This document shows positions 9,345 through 19,117 of a stretch of 64,000 nt of DNA, one piece after another. The stretch comes from Shewanella saliphila (GTDB lineage: Bacteria > Pseudomonadota > Gammaproteobacteria > Enterobacterales > Shewanellaceae), in the NCBI RefSeq assembly GCF_014648295.1, contig NZ_BMQV01000012.1, forward strand, positions 1-64,000. The letters are read 5' to 3'. The notes under the pieces were generated by a model. The model was not told the origin of the DNA and did no database searches. It was given only the letters and a program-made list of their open reading frames with translations. Position 1 is the stretch's first letter. The number at the start of each line of letters is the position of its first letter. Made by a program: the position numbers and the translations under genes.

Positions 9345-12300
9345 TTACCGGCCAGTAAATTGGTTTATCTGAATGGGCTCAGCGCGTTGTTGCAAATATT
9401 TTTGCTCAAACTCTTCATGACATAAAGCATGCGAAAACCAATACCCTTGGCCATAGTCACAACCGGCAAACTCAAGTAATGCTCGCTGCTGCTCTGTTTC
9501 AATGCCTTCAGCAATGACTTTCATACCTAATTTATGCGCCATCACAATTATCGCTTCACATAAGCTTAAATCATTACTGTCTGGCATTAAGCTGTTCACA
9601 AAAGATTTATCTATCTTAAGATAATCAATATTAAATTTGCGTAAATAAGAAAGCGATGAGTAACCAGTACCAAAATCGTCTAATGACACTTCAAGCCCTG
9701 CGTCGCGATATGCCATCAACTTAGCCTCTACATTTTGCTCTTTATCGAGGAGTAAATCTTCGGTAATTTCAATACAGATGCGACTTGGATTGACATGGTG
9801 CTCAGTGATTTGTGACAGCCAATCCTGCACATCGATGGTTTCATCTTTAAATTGTACAGGTGATTTATTAATGCTGATTTGAATATCGGCATTAAACATT
9901 TCTGTCCATCGTGCAGATTGCTTAACTGCTTGGTTAAATACCCAATGACCAATCTCAATAATCATTCCGGTTTCTTCTGCAATAGGAATAAAATCAGCGG
10001 GCGGTATAAATCCCATTGTTGGATGCTTCCAGCGTATAAGGGCTTCTGCTTTTATCACTTTTTCGTTGGTCAAATTCACAATCGGTTGATAATACAGTTC
10101 GAATTGCTGCTGAATAATGGCATTTTTTAACTCTTGTACCAGCTCCATGCGCTTTTGAGCATCACTTTGCATGGCGGGCGTGAAATAGTTAAATCGATTT
10201 CGACCATGGGTTTTAGCAGAATACATCGCTTGATCTGCGTTTTTAAGCAGTGCTTCGGTAGTCGTTGCATCATCAGGGAATAAGGTTATCCCGATACTGC
10301 CGCTAATGTAGGCCGTTTGCTCACCCAATGCATAAGGTTCGGCTAAACGTTTAAGAATTTGCCCTGCAACACGCTCAACGCCATGGTTGTCATCTAAATT
10401 GGTTAACACAATCGTAAATTCGTCGCCGCCTAAACGTGCCACAACATCTGATTCGCGCACACAACTTTTTAAACGCTCTGCGGTTTCTAACAACAAGACA
10501 TCGCCCATATCATGACCCAGCGTATCGTTTATTTCTTTAAAATAATCTAAGTCTAAAAACATCAACGCAAAATGGTTATGTTGCCTATCGCCATGCAGCA
10601 CTTCTTTACTGAGAAACTCCATTAACATTCTACGATTAGGTAATCCCGTTAATGCGTCATAATTGGCTTGGCGCCATATTAACTCTTCTGTTTGTTTTTT
10701 TTCTGTGATGTCAGAAAACAGCGCAACAAATCTGGCCTTATGTGCTTTGGTTTTACTGATGGCATTTATGGTTAATAAAATGAGGTAGTTTTCGCCATTT
10801 TTGCGCCGCATCCAGACTTCACCATGCCAACGACCTAACTGATTGAGTTGTTTATCAAGCTGGTCGTAAAATTTCCGAGGTTGTAATTCAGACTGAAAAA
10901 TACGTAAATTTTGCCCTTGGATTTCATCTCGATTAAAACCTGTAATCAGCGAAAATGCCGGGTTAGAGTCAATAATAGTACCTTCAGCAGTGAATACACT
11001 CATGGCTTCACTGGAGTTTTGATATACGGATGCGGCCACACTTAATGACTCTTCAAACTGTTTAATGTCAGTGATATCACTTACCGTGCCACATACTCGC
11101 AATGGTTGACCTTTATCGTTTACGTCAACCACCTTACCCGTTTGCAATATCCAGCGCGTTTCGCCCTGTAAATTAGTCAATTGATATTCAATTCTTTGAT
11201 TAATCGTATGGCCTAAACGAATATCACAAATAGAACGCAAAAACTTCATTTTATCAATTGGTTGAATTGCATCAAGCCACATTTTAGGGTGTTCATTTAA
11301 TGCTTTGCTAGTACTACACAAAATATCGGCACTGTAGCGATTGGTGCTCATTGTGTGTTGAGCGACATCCCAGTCCCATACCCCAAGCTCACTGCTGTCG
11401 AGGACCAAATCTAACTGCTCTTTACTCTGTAATAATGCACTTTCGGCTAATTTATGCTGAGTGATATTTAAAAAGCCTGCAATCACTAAAAAACCATTAT
11501 TGTCAGCATTACGTCGACATACTATCGTGACATGGGTGTAAACAATCGAGCCGTCTTTCGCAACAAATCGCTTATCAATCTCATACTCGTCTAATTCACC
11601 CTTAAGCATTTTGTCGTAAAGCAGCAAATCTTTATTTAAATCTTCAGGGTAGGTTAATTCTTCCCAGGTAAGCGCCTTTAATTCACTTTCGCTATAACCG
11701 AACATTTCACACAAATAAGGGTTCACTTTGAGCCAATATTTGGCTTTAGAGGTAATTGAAATACCTATGTTGCCAATATCAAATTGGCTGTTAAACAAAA
11801 AGTCCTCTTGTAACCTCACCTGCATATCGCGCTCACGAAATACCACTGTGCTAAATAAGCGGCCAATAACCATGGTCAAAATAGGGAAAATAACCAAAAT
11901 AGGAATGGCAACAACCTTAATAGCATCGATACCAAGCTCAATGGGCAGTAATAGAAGAGATAATAACAACAAGAAGTGGAGCACTACCCCAGATAAATAA
12001 AAGCTCAAGTAGCTAATATCGTCCAGTTTGCGTTTAGCAAAATGACGCCAGACCAGGCCAAATAAACCGCTGAAACATAACATCGCAATGCCAACAAACA
12101 TCCCAGTACCCGCTAAATTATAGCGGTATAAGGCCATGCAACTTGCGGCGATTAATGTCGGCACAAAACCAAAAAACAACCCCGATAAACACAATAATAC
12201 TGAGCGAGTATCAAATAGTAAACCTTGCTCAAACACTAATGGAGTCATCATAATGATAACGCCAATAATGCCAATTAGGGCACCCATACTGACTTGCCAT

Positions 12301-12413
12301 AATGCGAGGTGAGATTGACGCTGATATGAGGGAAAAAGCGAATACAAGTATACCAGCGCTAATAATAACGCGGCATTTTCACAAAATGACAAAAAAATAT
12401 TCAGATTGATCAT
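9345..12413 (-). CDS. Membrane PAS-GGDEF-EAL c-di-GMP enzyme
   Basis: Predicted c-di-GMP cyclase/phosphodiesterase in the inner membrane. The 1022 residues begin with a multi-helix region of LytS/YhcK (5TMR) type (about 1-190, with FGFVPTLIAASCMALYR), then three PAS domains (about 205-320, 330-450 and 455-575), a GGDEF domain (about 585-745, RLGGDEF intact) and an EAL domain (about 755-1005, EALIRWKHP, DDFGTGYSSL and KIDKSF intact). Both active sites look functional, so the net activity cannot be predicted. The ATG at 12413 has AAGGGAA some 11 bases upstream. It stands alone, with rhlE 120 bases downstream in the same direction. Confidence 0.92.
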   Translation of the reverse strand: MINLNIFLSFCENAALLLALVYLYSLFPSYQRQSHLALWQVSMGALIGIIGVIIMMTPLVFEQGLLFDTRSVLLCLSGLFFGFVPTLIAASCMALYRYNLAGTGMFVGIAMLCFSGLFGLVWRHFAKRKLDDISYLSFYLSGVVLHFLLLLSLLLLPIELGIDAIKVVAIPILVIFPILTMVIGRLFSTVVFRERDMQVRLQEDFLFNSQFDIGNIGISITSKAKYWLKVNPYLCEMFGYSESELKALTWEELTYPEDLNKDLLLYDKMLKGELDEYEIDKRFVAKDGSIVYTHVTIVCRRNADNNGFLVIAGFLNITQHKLAESALLQSKEQLDLVLDSSELGVWDWDVAQHTMSTNRYSADILCSTSKALNEHPKMWLDAIQPIDKMKFLRSICDIRLGHTINQRIEYQLTNLQGETRWILQTGKVVDVNDKGQPLRVCGTVSDITDIKQFEESLSVAASVYQNSSEAMSVFTAEGTIIDSNPAFSLITGFNRDEIQGQNLRIFQSELQPRKFYDQLDKQLNQLGRWHGEVWMRRKNGENYLILLTINAISKTKAHKARFVALFSDITEKKQTEELIWRQANYDALTGLPNRRMLMEFLSKEVLHGDRQHNHFALMFLDLDYFKEINDTLGHDMGDVLLLETAERLKSCVRESDVVARLGGDEFTIVLTNLDDNHGVERVAGQILKRLAEPYALGEQTAYISGSIGITLFPDDATTTEALLKNADQAMYSAKTHGRNRFNYFTPAMQSDAQKRMELVQELKNAIIQQQFELYYQPIVNLTNEKVIKAEALIRWKHPTMGFIPPADFIPIAEETGMIIEIGHWVFNQAVKQSARWTEMFNADIQISINKSPVQFKDETIDVQDWLSQITEHHVNPSRICIEITEDLLLDKEQNVEAKLMAYRDAGLEVSLDDFGTGYSSLSYLRKFNIDYLKIDKSFVNSLMPDSNDLSLCEAIIVMAHKLGMKVIAEGIETEQQRALLEFAGCDYGQGYWFSHALCHEEFEQKYLQQRAEPIQINQFTGR

Positions 12414-13009
12414 CTACACAATTCCCTTACGCATTCCTTTCAAGCTTAATTGCATCCTAGCAGTCTTTATTTAGTGTAGCAGAATCAAGCCAAAGTCTTG
12501 ATTCCTGAATTACTTATACCGCATGAAAGCAGATAAAGAAATCAAAAATAATGAATCTTTGCCAATAGCTTAACGGAAAGTATTACCGTCCGAGTCAATG
12601 CTCATGCCTTAAATTGTTTCACATATGATTTAGCAAAGGATAAATATCAAGGTGTCATTTTTATCATCTCATGCCTTACGACTCATTTTTGTGCGTTATC
12701 ACGCAAACAACCATCGCAATATGGTGATTATATCTTCAGCGATGACCAACGATTAAGCCACATATTTACCCCATAAATGATAGCAACATCATCATGTTAG
12801 TAACAATATATCATTAAAGCGTTAATTTCATCGGCAAACAAAAATATCATTAGATCACACTTCAGTAAAAATCATGACCCATGTAGTAAAAGAACGTATA
12901 TTTAATGCGTTTCAGATCGATATTTTGCGTTAAATCACAAAACACATCGGACCATATTGGTACTTTTACTACAAATAAGATTTAAAATTAATATAAAGGG
13001 GTACAACTT
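12414..13009. other. Intergenic region, divergent promoters
   Basis: About 600 bases between the GGDEF-EAL gene (minus) and the alcohol dehydrogenase (plus). It is AT-rich with no convincing ORF. It holds a small inverted repeat at 12482-12504 (GAATCAAG with CTTGATTC) and an ACCATATTGGT palindrome near 12952-12962 just before the dehydrogenase gene. No promoter matched a consensus well enough to place. Confidence 0.4.
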
Positions 13010-14158
13010 ATGGCGACTAAATTCTTTATTCCAAGTGTCAATATTCTTGGCCAAGGCAGTGTTGATGAAGCAGTAAACGACATTAAAGCGCTTGGATTTA
13101 CTAAAGCATTAATCGTGACCGACAAACCATTAGTCAGTATTGGCCTTGTGGCCAGAGTACAAGACAAGCTTAATACTCAAGGTATTGAGGTGGTTATTTT
13201 TGACGGTGTGCAACCAAACCCAACAACCGGCAATGTCACCGCGGGGTTAGAGTTACTCACCAGTAACCAATGTGACTTTATTATTTCATTAGGTGGCGGC
13301 TCGCCGCATGATTGCGCTAAAGGGATAGCATTAGTAGCAACCAATGGTGGTCAGATTAAAGACTACGAAGGTGTAGATGTATCAACCAAGCCACAAATGC
13401 CATTAGTGGCCATTAATACTACCGCAGGCACGGCAAGCGAAATGACGCGCTTTTGCATTATTACCGACGAAGCCAGACACATTAAAATGGCAATTGTTGA
13501 CAAAAACACCACACCTATTTTATCGGTAAACGATCCAGAATTGATGCTAGAAAAACCAGCATCACTTAGCGCTGCAACCGGTATGGATGCATTAACTCAT
13601 GCAATTGAAGCTTATGTGTCTATCGCCGCTAATCCGATTACCGATGCCTGTGCTATCAAAGCAATTGAGTTAATTAAAGGCAACCTGGTTAATGCAGTTA
13701 ATAAGGGCGATGACATTAACGCTAGAGAAAACATGGCTTACGCTCAGTTTTTAGCGGGTATGGCATTTAACAATGCCAGCCTAGGTTATGTGCATGCTAT
13801 GGCGCATCAATTGGGCGGGTTTTATGATTTACCGCATGGCGTCTGTAACGCATTACTGTTACCTCATGTACAAACTTACAATGCGCAAGTGGTACCAGAG
13901 CGTTTAAATGATGTCGCTAAAGCTATGGGCGTTGATGTGAGTTCAATGACTGCAGAACAAGGCGCACAAGCTGCTATCGAGGCAATCAAAGCCTTATCGG
14001 TGGCGGTAAATATTCCGGCTAACTTAACCGAACTCGGCGTAAAAGCGGAAGATATTCCAACGCTTGCAGATAATGCATTAAAAGATGCTTGTGGTTTTAC
14101 CAATCCTAAACAAGCAACCCATGACGAAATCTGCCAAATTTTTACTAACGCATTATAA
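13010..14158 (+). CDS. yiaY: Iron-containing alcohol dehydrogenase
   Basis: NAD(P)-dependent alcohol dehydrogenase of the group III (iron) family, interconverting a primary alcohol and its aldehyde in the cytoplasm. The 382 residues fit YiaY and Zymomonas AdhB. Seen are the nucleotide-binding [13 protein letters not shown] (about 94-106), [12 protein letters not shown], and the metal-ligand segments [13 protein letters not shown] (about 190-202) and [16 protein letters not shown] with the conserved His residues. AAAGGGG lies 9 bases before the ATG. It is monocistronic with its own terminator. The true substrate is open; ethanol or a short-chain alcohol is likely from the family. Confidence 0.9.
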   Translation: MATKFFIPSVNILGQGSVDEAVNDIKALGFTKALIVTDKPLVSIGLVARVQDKLNTQGIEVVIFDGVQPNPTTGNVTAGLELLTSNQCDFIISLGGGSPHDCAKGIALVATNGGQIKDYEGVDVSTKPQMPLVAINTTAGTASEMTRFCIITDEARHIKMAIVDKNTTPILSVNDPELMLEKPASLSAATGMDALTHAIEAYVSIAANPITDACAIKAIELIKGNLVNAVNKGDDINARENMAYAQFLAGMAFNNASLGYVHAMAHQLGGFYDLPHGVCNALLLPHVQTYNAQVVPERLNDVAKAMGVDVSSMTAEQGAQAAIEAIKALSVAVNIPANLTELGVKAEDIPTLADNALKDACGFTNPKQATHDEICQIFTNAL

Positions 14159-14182
14159 AGGTTAAATTTAGCTTTACTTTTT

Positions 14183-14215
14183 AACGCTCGCAGCTTGCTG
14201 CGAGCGTTATTTTTA
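14183..14215 (+). terminator. Terminator of the alcohol dehydrogenase gene
   Basis: A perfect 11-base stem (AACGCTCGCAG with CTGCGAGCGTT) with a four-base loop CTTG is followed by ATTTTTA, 24 bases past the stop codon. Confidence 0.9.
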
Positions 14216-14320
14216 TTCGTTATGAACTGTCGATTTTTAAAGCAAATATCTAATGATGACAATAGCTTATTTATAATTCAGCAAAAAGTGATGCATAGAT
14301 CTAAGTTCTCGAAATAAGCA

Positions 14321-14350
14321 TTGACCAAAACAAAAAATAAAGACTATGAT
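14321..14350 (+). promoter_or_regulatory. Sigma70-type promoter of the 14385 gene
   Basis: TTGACC (14321-14326), an 18-base spacer, then TATGAT (14345-14350), 34 bases before the start codon of the small gene at 14385. Confidence 0.6.
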
Positions 14351-14384
14351 GAAATCACTTAGATAGCGAATAGGTAGGTAAATA

Positions 14385-14750
14385 ATGACAGCAATCACTC
14401 ATGTATATAATTACACCGTTCGATGCCCGCACTATAAAGAAAATGAACAACCCGCAACATGGCTCAACCATATCGAAGTGAATCAATCATGTGAAATCGC
14501 GTTAGATCGTATCACCAAATGGCATAATATTTCTGGCACAAAATCGTTTGAACTAGATCAATTTGTGGTCCGAAAAGCTGACAATGAAGAAGCTTATTTT
14601 GCAATGCAAAGCAGCCGCTTAAAAAATGATGGCCACGCTTTAGTCACGTTTAAAATCCTGCTTGACCAATGCTGCCAAGATGCGTCACCCAATGAAATCA
14701 TGAATCATTTAATTGAAGATTATCAACACCGTATCGCTAAAGTTGAATAA
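14385..14750 (+). CDS. Conserved-looking small protein of unknown function
   Basis: I do not recognise this 121-residue protein. It is soluble, without signal peptide or membrane segment, and has four Cys (in VRCPHYK, QSCEIAL and DQCCQ) and several His, which could bind a metal but form no known motif. Support for a real gene: a TAGGTAGG ribosome site before the ATG, a good sigma70 promoter 34 bases upstream and a strong terminator 47 bases downstream. It therefore forms a compact single-gene unit. Confidence 0.75.
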   Translation: MTAITHVYNYTVRCPHYKENEQPATWLNHIEVNQSCEIALDRITKWHNISGTKSFELDQFVVRKADNEEAYFAMQSSRLKNDGHALVTFKILLDQCCQDASPNEIMNHLIEDYQHRIAKVE

Positions 14751-14797
14751 ACCCATTTTTTAACCTAGTGATATTGTTGTATGACTAGGCATTTCTT

Positions 14798-14833
14798 AAG
14801 GAGCAAACAATTCCGTTTATTTGCTCCTTTTTT
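14798..14833. terminator. Bidirectional terminator
   Basis: Stem AAGGAGCAAA with TTTGCTCCTT, followed by TTTT on the plus strand. It separates the converging genes ending at 14750 and 14839. Confidence 0.85.
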
Positions 14834-14838
14834 GCCAC

Positions 14839-15207
14839 TTAAGCTGCATTCGCTCGCATACCATGTGGAATAGGCAAACCATTTTCATTGATATTCACAA
14901 ACACCATTTTATCGATAAAGGCGATTGGCGCGTGATTCACTTTATTGCGGATTTTACAACGCACTGTCACCGAACTCTGCCCTAAGCTGACCAATTCAAA
15001 ACCAAATTCAACAATATCGCCAACATGGGCTGGCGCCATGAAGTTAATTTCTGAAATCACTTTAGCAATATGAAACTGGCTGCGCATTTGGCAACTGGCA
15101 AAAATAGTCGCTTCTTCATTTACCCAGCTTAATAACTGCCCGCAACATAGAGTTTGACTACTATTAAGATGAATAGGCATAACGATATGACGTGTAAAAT
15201 ATTTCAT
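14839..15207 (-). CDS. Hotdog-fold acyl-CoA thioesterase, YciA-like
   Basis: A 122-residue single hotdog domain protein, expected to hydrolyse an acyl-CoA thioester in the cytoplasm. Pattern of the YciA/acyl-CoA hydrolase group: MPIHLNSSQTLCCGQLLSWV (where YciA has the N/D-containing GDIFGG region), then INFMAPAHVGDIVEFGFELV and SSVTVRCKI. The catalytic acidic residue of YciA proteins appears replaced in the first block, so activity should be treated with caution. GAGGTCC precedes the ATG. It has no operon partner: ltaE starts a separate unit 226 bases away. Confidence 0.7.
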   Translation of the reverse strand: MKYFTRHIVMPIHLNSSQTLCCGQLLSWVNEEATIFASCQMRSQFHIAKVISEINFMAPAHVGDIVEFGFELVSLGQSSVTVRCKIRNKVNHAPIAFIDKMVFVNINENGLPIPHGMRANAA

Positions 15208-15371
15208 AAGGACCTCGCGTGTTAATCCATTAATTAATGCCCTCCAGGCATATACCTCACAATGAGTAGCAACGATCAGGCCAAATATTTTTATTGTTTA
15301 AAATCAATAGAATAAAAATACCGAAATGAATAATGCATTTATGTTGCTCAAATTAAATGCAACTTCGCACC

Positions 15372-15406
15372 AAAAAAATACACAGACCGGGTTACCGACT
15401 GTGTAT
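15372..15406 (-). terminator. Terminator of ltaE
   Basis: On the minus strand a hairpin (ATACACAG with CTGTGTAT, inner CGG with CCG) is followed by a run of seven T, 28 bases past the ltaE stop codon. Confidence 0.8.
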
Positions 15407-15433
15407 TGCTTAAATCATATTCACTTTACTTAG

Positions 15434-16444
15434 CTAGCGAATAGCTTGCTTCAATGCAGTAACAAAAGTACTAATGTCTGGGGTGCTAATATCATTATGA
15501 GTCACTAAGCGTAATTGATGGCTCGGGCTCAGCAATATGCCTTTATTCACAAGCGTTCGTGCCAGCGATTGTGGGTTAATATGTTCAGACAAGGTGGCAA
15601 ACACCATGTTGGTTTGCACTAAACTCATATCTACCGTAAGTTCTGGTATTTCTACTAACATTTGCGCTAAAAGCTTAGCGTTATAGTGATCTTCGGCTAA
15701 ACGCTCCACTTGATCTGTCAGGGCTAATTTTGCCGCCGCAGCAATAATACCCGCTTGACGCATGCCGCCACCGAGCATTTTACGCCAGCGAGTCGCCTTA
15801 GCGATTAACCGCTCATCACCCAGTAAAATCGAGCCTATCGGCGCACATAACCCTTTTGACAAGCAAATAGATACAGAGTCAAAATACTGGGTAATGTCGC
15901 TCATATTAATGCCTTGAGCAACCGCTGCGTTAGCCACTCGTGCGCCATCAAGGTGTATTTTAAGGCCTCGATTAAAAGCCAAGCTCTGTGCCGCTGCCAA
16001 GTAGTCCTGGGGCAGCACTTTACCGCCGATGGTGTTTTCTAAGCTCAATAATCGAGTGCGAGCAAAGTGCACATCATCAGGCTTAATTGCCGCTTCTATG
16101 TCAGTGAGTAAAATACTGCCATCAGCTTGGTTATTAAGAGGTTGAGGCTGAATACTGCCTAAAACGGCAGCACCGCCACCTTCAAATTTATAATTATGTG
16201 CTTGCTGACCACAGAGATACTCGTCACCTCTTTCACAGTGAGCCATTAAGGCAAGTAAATTAGCTTGAGTACCAGAGCTGACAAATAATGCACCATCAAA
16301 GCCAAACATGTCTGCGGCCATCTCTTGCAAGCTGTTAACCGTGGGGTCGTCACCGTATACATCATCGCCCACTTCAGCTTGTGCCATTGCAGCACGCATC
16401 GCTTGAGTCGGTTTAGTGACGGTATCACTTCGAAAATCAATCAT
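15434..16444 (-). CDS. ltaE: Low-specificity L-threonine aldolase
   Basis: PLP enzyme cleaving L-threonine or L-allo-threonine to glycine and acetaldehyde. The 336 residues fit E. coli LtaE (333). It starts with the typical [20 protein letters not shown], has [11 protein letters not shown], and the PLP lysine in [14 protein letters not shown] (about residue 197), followed by [13 protein letters not shown]. It lies 46 bases downstream of tpx in the same direction, so it could be read from the ompA-like / mscS / tpx unit; no terminator was seen in that gap. The ribosome site before the ATG is weak. Confidence 0.93.
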   Translation of the reverse strand: MIDFRSDTVTKPTQAMRAAMAQAEVGDDVYGDDPTVNSLQEMAADMFGFDGALFVSSGTQANLLALMAHCERGDEYLCGQQAHNYKFEGGGAAVLGSIQPQPLNNQADGSILLTDIEAAIKPDDVHFARTRLLSLENTIGGKVLPQDYLAAAQSLAFNRGLKIHLDGARVANAAVAQGINMSDITQYFDSVSICLSKGLCAPIGSILLGDERLIAKATRWRKMLGGGMRQAGIIAAAAKLALTDQVERLAEDHYNAKLLAQMLVEIPELTVDMSLVQTNMVFATLSEHINPQSLARTLVNKGILLSPSHQLRLVTHNDISTPDISTFVTALKQAIR

Positions 16445-16490
16445 GGATTACTCTATTCTATCAAAGGCTAATATTGGGCCGACGAAAACA

Positions 16491-17081
16491 TTATTGACCC
16501 GCGGCAATGTCTACAAGTGCGGTTAATGCTGCGTCATAATTAGGGTGTTCACTCACTTCAGCAACCAGTTCGTGATATTTTAATATGCCTTGCGCATCAA
16601 TAATAAAAATCGATCGCGCTAATAAACCACGGTCTTTAATCAATAAACCGTATTTTTCACCAAAATCGCGCCATACAGAATCAGACAGGACTTTAATTTT
16701 GTCTACATTTTCAGTTTGGCAAAAACGTTTTTGAGCAAAAGGTAAGTCTTCACTTACGGTTAGCATCACGACATCTGCGCCAAAATTGGCAAACTCTTTA
16801 TTAAAACGTTTGGTTTGTAATGCACACACACCAGTATCTAAACTCGGTACGGCACTAATCAGCACTGTCTTGCCTTTAAAATCGCTTAAACTCACTGGGT
16901 TAAATTTTTCATCAACAACTTTAAACAATGGCGCAGGGCTATTTATACTCGGTATTTTTCCTTCAAGAGCAACGGGAGTTCCGCCCATTGTAATCATGGT
17001 TTTATCACCAGCAAAGGCCAACGATCCCATCACAAAAGTGGATAATACTGCCGTTATAGCTAAACGAGAAATTAGTTTCAT
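16491..17081 (-). CDS. tpx: Thiol peroxidase with an export signal
   Basis: Atypical 2-Cys peroxiredoxin reducing peroxides. From the ATG at 17081 (AGGAG five bases upstream) the protein has 196 residues, about 28 more than E. coli Tpx. The extra N-terminus is a clear Sec-type signal peptide (MKLISRLAITAVLSTF, cleavage likely after SLAFA). The mature part has the peroxidatic Cys in PSLDTGVCALQTKRFN and the resolving Cys in LPFAQKRFCQTENV. Export to the periplasm is therefore predicted; E. coli Tpx has no such signal peptide. A hairpin terminator lies between mscS and this gene. Confidence 0.92.
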   Translation of the reverse strand: MKLISRLAITAVLSTFVMGSLAFAGDKTMITMGGTPVALEGKIPSINSPAPLFKVVDEKFNPVSLSDFKGKTVLISAVPSLDTGVCALQTKRFNKEFANFGADVVMLTVSEDLPFAQKRFCQTENVDKIKVLSDSVWRDFGEKYGLLIKDRGLLARSIFIIDAQGILKYHELVAEVSEHPNYDAALTALVDIAAGQ

Positions 17082-17095
17082 AAAAACTCCTGATA

Positions 17096-17123
17096 AAAAA
17101 ACCAGCAATTGCTGGTTTTTTTT
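17096..17123 (-). terminator. Hairpin with T-run between mscS and tpx
   Basis: AACCAGC pairs with GCTGGTT around an AATT centre, flanked by A and T runs, like a rho-independent terminator for mscS. It ends only a few bases before the tpx ribosome site (17086-17090), leaving no room for a promoter behind it. It is then either a partial terminator or an attenuator. Confidence 0.7.
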
Positions 17124-17147
17124 GTTAGTAAACATAGCGCCCGCAAA

Positions 17148-17981
17148 TTATTTTGCTGGAACTTCTTTTACATGTAAATCCATTTGTGGAAATGGAATTT
17201 CGATTTCAGCTGCATCGAGTGCATTTTTGATTTGCTCAAGCAATTCAAAGCGAACTGGCCAGTAGTCACCCGTGCTAACCCAAGGACGAACCACAAAGTT
17301 AATAGATGAATCAGCAAGTTCAGCTAAACCAATTGTGTAACCAGGATCTTTCATTACTAATGAGTGGTTATCTAAGACATCAGCAATCACTTTCTTGGTT
17401 GTCGCTATATCAGCTGTGTAAGACACACCAATCGTTAAATCGATACGACGCTTTTCTAATGCAGAATAGTTAGTAATTGTACCGTTCATGATGGCTGAGT
17501 TTGGCGCGATAATGATTTTGTTATCGCCTGTACGTAAACGTGTTGAGAAAATAGTAATTTCATCAACTACACCGGCAGTACCTGCAGCTTCAATAAAGTC
17601 GCCAACACGACATGGACGGAATAACACCATCAACACGCCTGACGCAAAGTTCGATAAAGAACCTTGTAATGCTAAACCAACAGCTAAACCTGCAGCACCG
17701 ATAACGGCAACAAGTGACGCGGTTTGTACACCAACCTGACCCAATGTGGCAATAATGGTAAATATAAATACTAATGCCCACGATAAGTTAGCCACAAAAG
17801 ACACAACCGTTGCATCAACCTTACGGTTATTTAACACTTTAATGGTTAAACGTTTTGCAACTCCAGCAAGATATTTACCAATAATAAAGATTACAATTGC
17901 TGCTAACGCTTTTAGACCATATGTCATAAAGAACTCTGGTGCTTTCTCTATTAGTCCGTCTAAACCTTCTAGGTGTTCCAT
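17148..17981 (-). CDS. mscS: Small-conductance mechanosensitive channel MscS
   Basis: Inner-membrane channel that opens under hypo-osmotic tension. The 277 residues (E. coli 286) have three N-terminal membrane helices, the pore helix with its Gly/Ala pattern (LVAVIGAAGLAVGLALQGSLSNFASGVLM, about 90-118) and the beta domain with FRPCRVGDFIEAAGTAGVV. GGGAG before the ATG at 17981 fixes the start; the 17 residues of upstream in-frame extension are not supported. It lies 25 bases after the ompA-like gene and 66 bases before tpx, all in one direction. Confidence 0.92.
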   Translation of the reverse strand: MEHLEGLDGLIEKAPEFFMTYGLKALAAIVIFIIGKYLAGVAKRLTIKVLNNRKVDATVVSFVANLSWALVFIFTIIATLGQVGVQTASLVAVIGAAGLAVGLALQGSLSNFASGVLMVLFRPCRVGDFIEAAGTAGVVDEITIFSTRLRTGDNKIIIAPNSAIMNGTITNYSALEKRRIDLTIGVSYTADIATTKKVIADVLDNHSLVMKDPGYTIGLAELADSSINFVVRPWVSTGDYWPVRFELLEQIKNALDAAEIEIPFPQMDLHVKEVPAK

Positions 17982-18006
17982 TTTTCTCTCCCTTAAATAA
18001 GCAGAA

Positions 18007-18654
18007 TTATTCTGCCGAAATGATGAACTCAACTCTCCGATTGCGCTGACGCCCTTCTACTGTGGCGTTATCCGCTGCCGGTTTTTTGTTACTCATACCA
18101 ACAACCTCAATGGATGTTGGTAGAAACTGATAATCATTAATTAATAATTGTTTTATTGCTTCAGCTCTTTTTAGCGATAACGTCATGTTAACCGCATCAC
18201 TGCCTATGTTATCTGTATGCCCTTCTAAACGAATGCTCACTTGAGGATGCAGTTCGATATATTGCTGCACCCTAACTAACGTTGGGCGCTGGGTCAGTAA
18301 TACATTGGATTTATCGAAATCAAAATAGACGGGTTGAAGAATTGATCCAAAACAATCTACCGCGACATTCACATCGGGTTGTTGACGGCACTGTTCGGCA
18401 ATTAACGCTGCATTATTGGTAATGGTGGCGCCGAGTTCTGCTTCGTCAAACTCGTCGTCATCTTCTGCGTCTTCATCAACGATAATAATGTCAGTATCAA
18501 TACAGCCGTTAGCCATAACCACGGTATTGGCAGGCGTATCTTTGCAGGCATCCTTTTTATCAGGCACACCATCAAAGTCGCTATCAACCCAAGCTAATGC
18601 GCTGGTGATAAAACAGCAAAACAAGATCAATGTCAAAGTTCGAACAATTATCAT
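18007..18654 (-). CDS. OmpA-family envelope protein with a TSP3 repeat
   Basis: Predicted exported peptidoglycan-binding protein. From the ATG at 18654 (GGGG seven to ten bases upstream) it has 215 residues: a signal peptide (MIIVRTLTLILFCCFITSALA), a single thrombospondin type 3 / calcium-binding repeat (DSDFDGVPDKKDACKDTP), an acidic linker (DEDAEDDDEFDEAE), and an OmpA C-terminal domain (about 110-213) with FDFDKSNVL, EGHTDNIGS and RQRNRRVEF. It has no N-terminal beta barrel, so it differs from true OmpA. It is the first gene of a unit with mscS and tpx. Another ATG at 18672 is possible. Confidence 0.85.
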   Translation of the reverse strand: MIIVRTLTLILFCCFITSALAWVDSDFDGVPDKKDACKDTPANTVVMANGCIDTDIIIVDEDAEDDDEFDEAELGATITNNAALIAEQCRQQPDVNVAVDCFGSILQPVYFDFDKSNVLLTQRPTLVRVQQYIELHPQVSIRLEGHTDNIGSDAVNMTLSLKRAEAIKQLLINDYQFLPTSIEVVGMSNKKPAADNATVEGRQRNRRVEFIISAE

Positions 18655-18938
18655 CAAAGCCCCCTTCGACATAGCATCGAGATATGTTAATAAGGCGTAT
18701 ATTAACGGTTTCTCGCTGGAATTAAAAGACAATACTTAATAATCAACACCTTGCAAAGTAAGTGTAATGTCAACGCCATAAAACATCATAAGATTATCGG
18801 CCATAAACGTAAAAACCGCACTTACACACGTGACTTAATTGTTTTAATTTTGTACAAGTCATTAACAAGCAAGTGTTTTTATTTTTTACCCTGAAACAAT
18901 TTCTAACACGCACAACCTCTCTGTTCCCCCCATTAACA

Positions 18939-18968
18939 TTGACTTTAACGCCCCTAAAAGGGTATATA
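18939..18968 (+). promoter_or_regulatory. Candidate promoter of the POT transporter unit
   Basis: TTGACT (18939-18944), an 18-base spacer, then TATATA (18963-18968). It would give a leader of about 210 bases before the transporter start at 19186. The remaining 18655-18938 holds no ORF that I can support. Confidence 0.5.
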
Positions 18969-19096
18969 AGGTTAGCTTTTTGGTGTTTGGTCAGCTTTTA
19001 GCATCAAAATGACATTATTTCTTATAAAAAATAACCAATAAAGTCGCTAAACGGTGTTTTTCTTTAATTATTCTCTTTTATTAAGAGGGAGTTTTA

Positions 19097-19117
19097 ATGG
19101 CACGGCTAGACGATTAA
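19097..19117 (+). CDS. Six-codon leader ORF (MARLDD)
   Basis: ATG GCA CGG CTA GAC GAT TAA preceded by AGAGGGAG, the best ribosome site in this leader. Its stop codon TAA is followed at once by the ATG of the next small ORF (19118). With such a strong site it is probably translated; a function as a leader peptide is inferred. Confidence 0.4.
   Translation: MARLDD

Noticed and set aside
9305..9358. 17-codon plus-strand ORF (MSMFKAELTEMDNLTGQ) with AAGG upstream
   Set aside because: Overlaps the end of the GGDEF-EAL gene, has no promoter or known match; too little support for a gene or a gene remnant.
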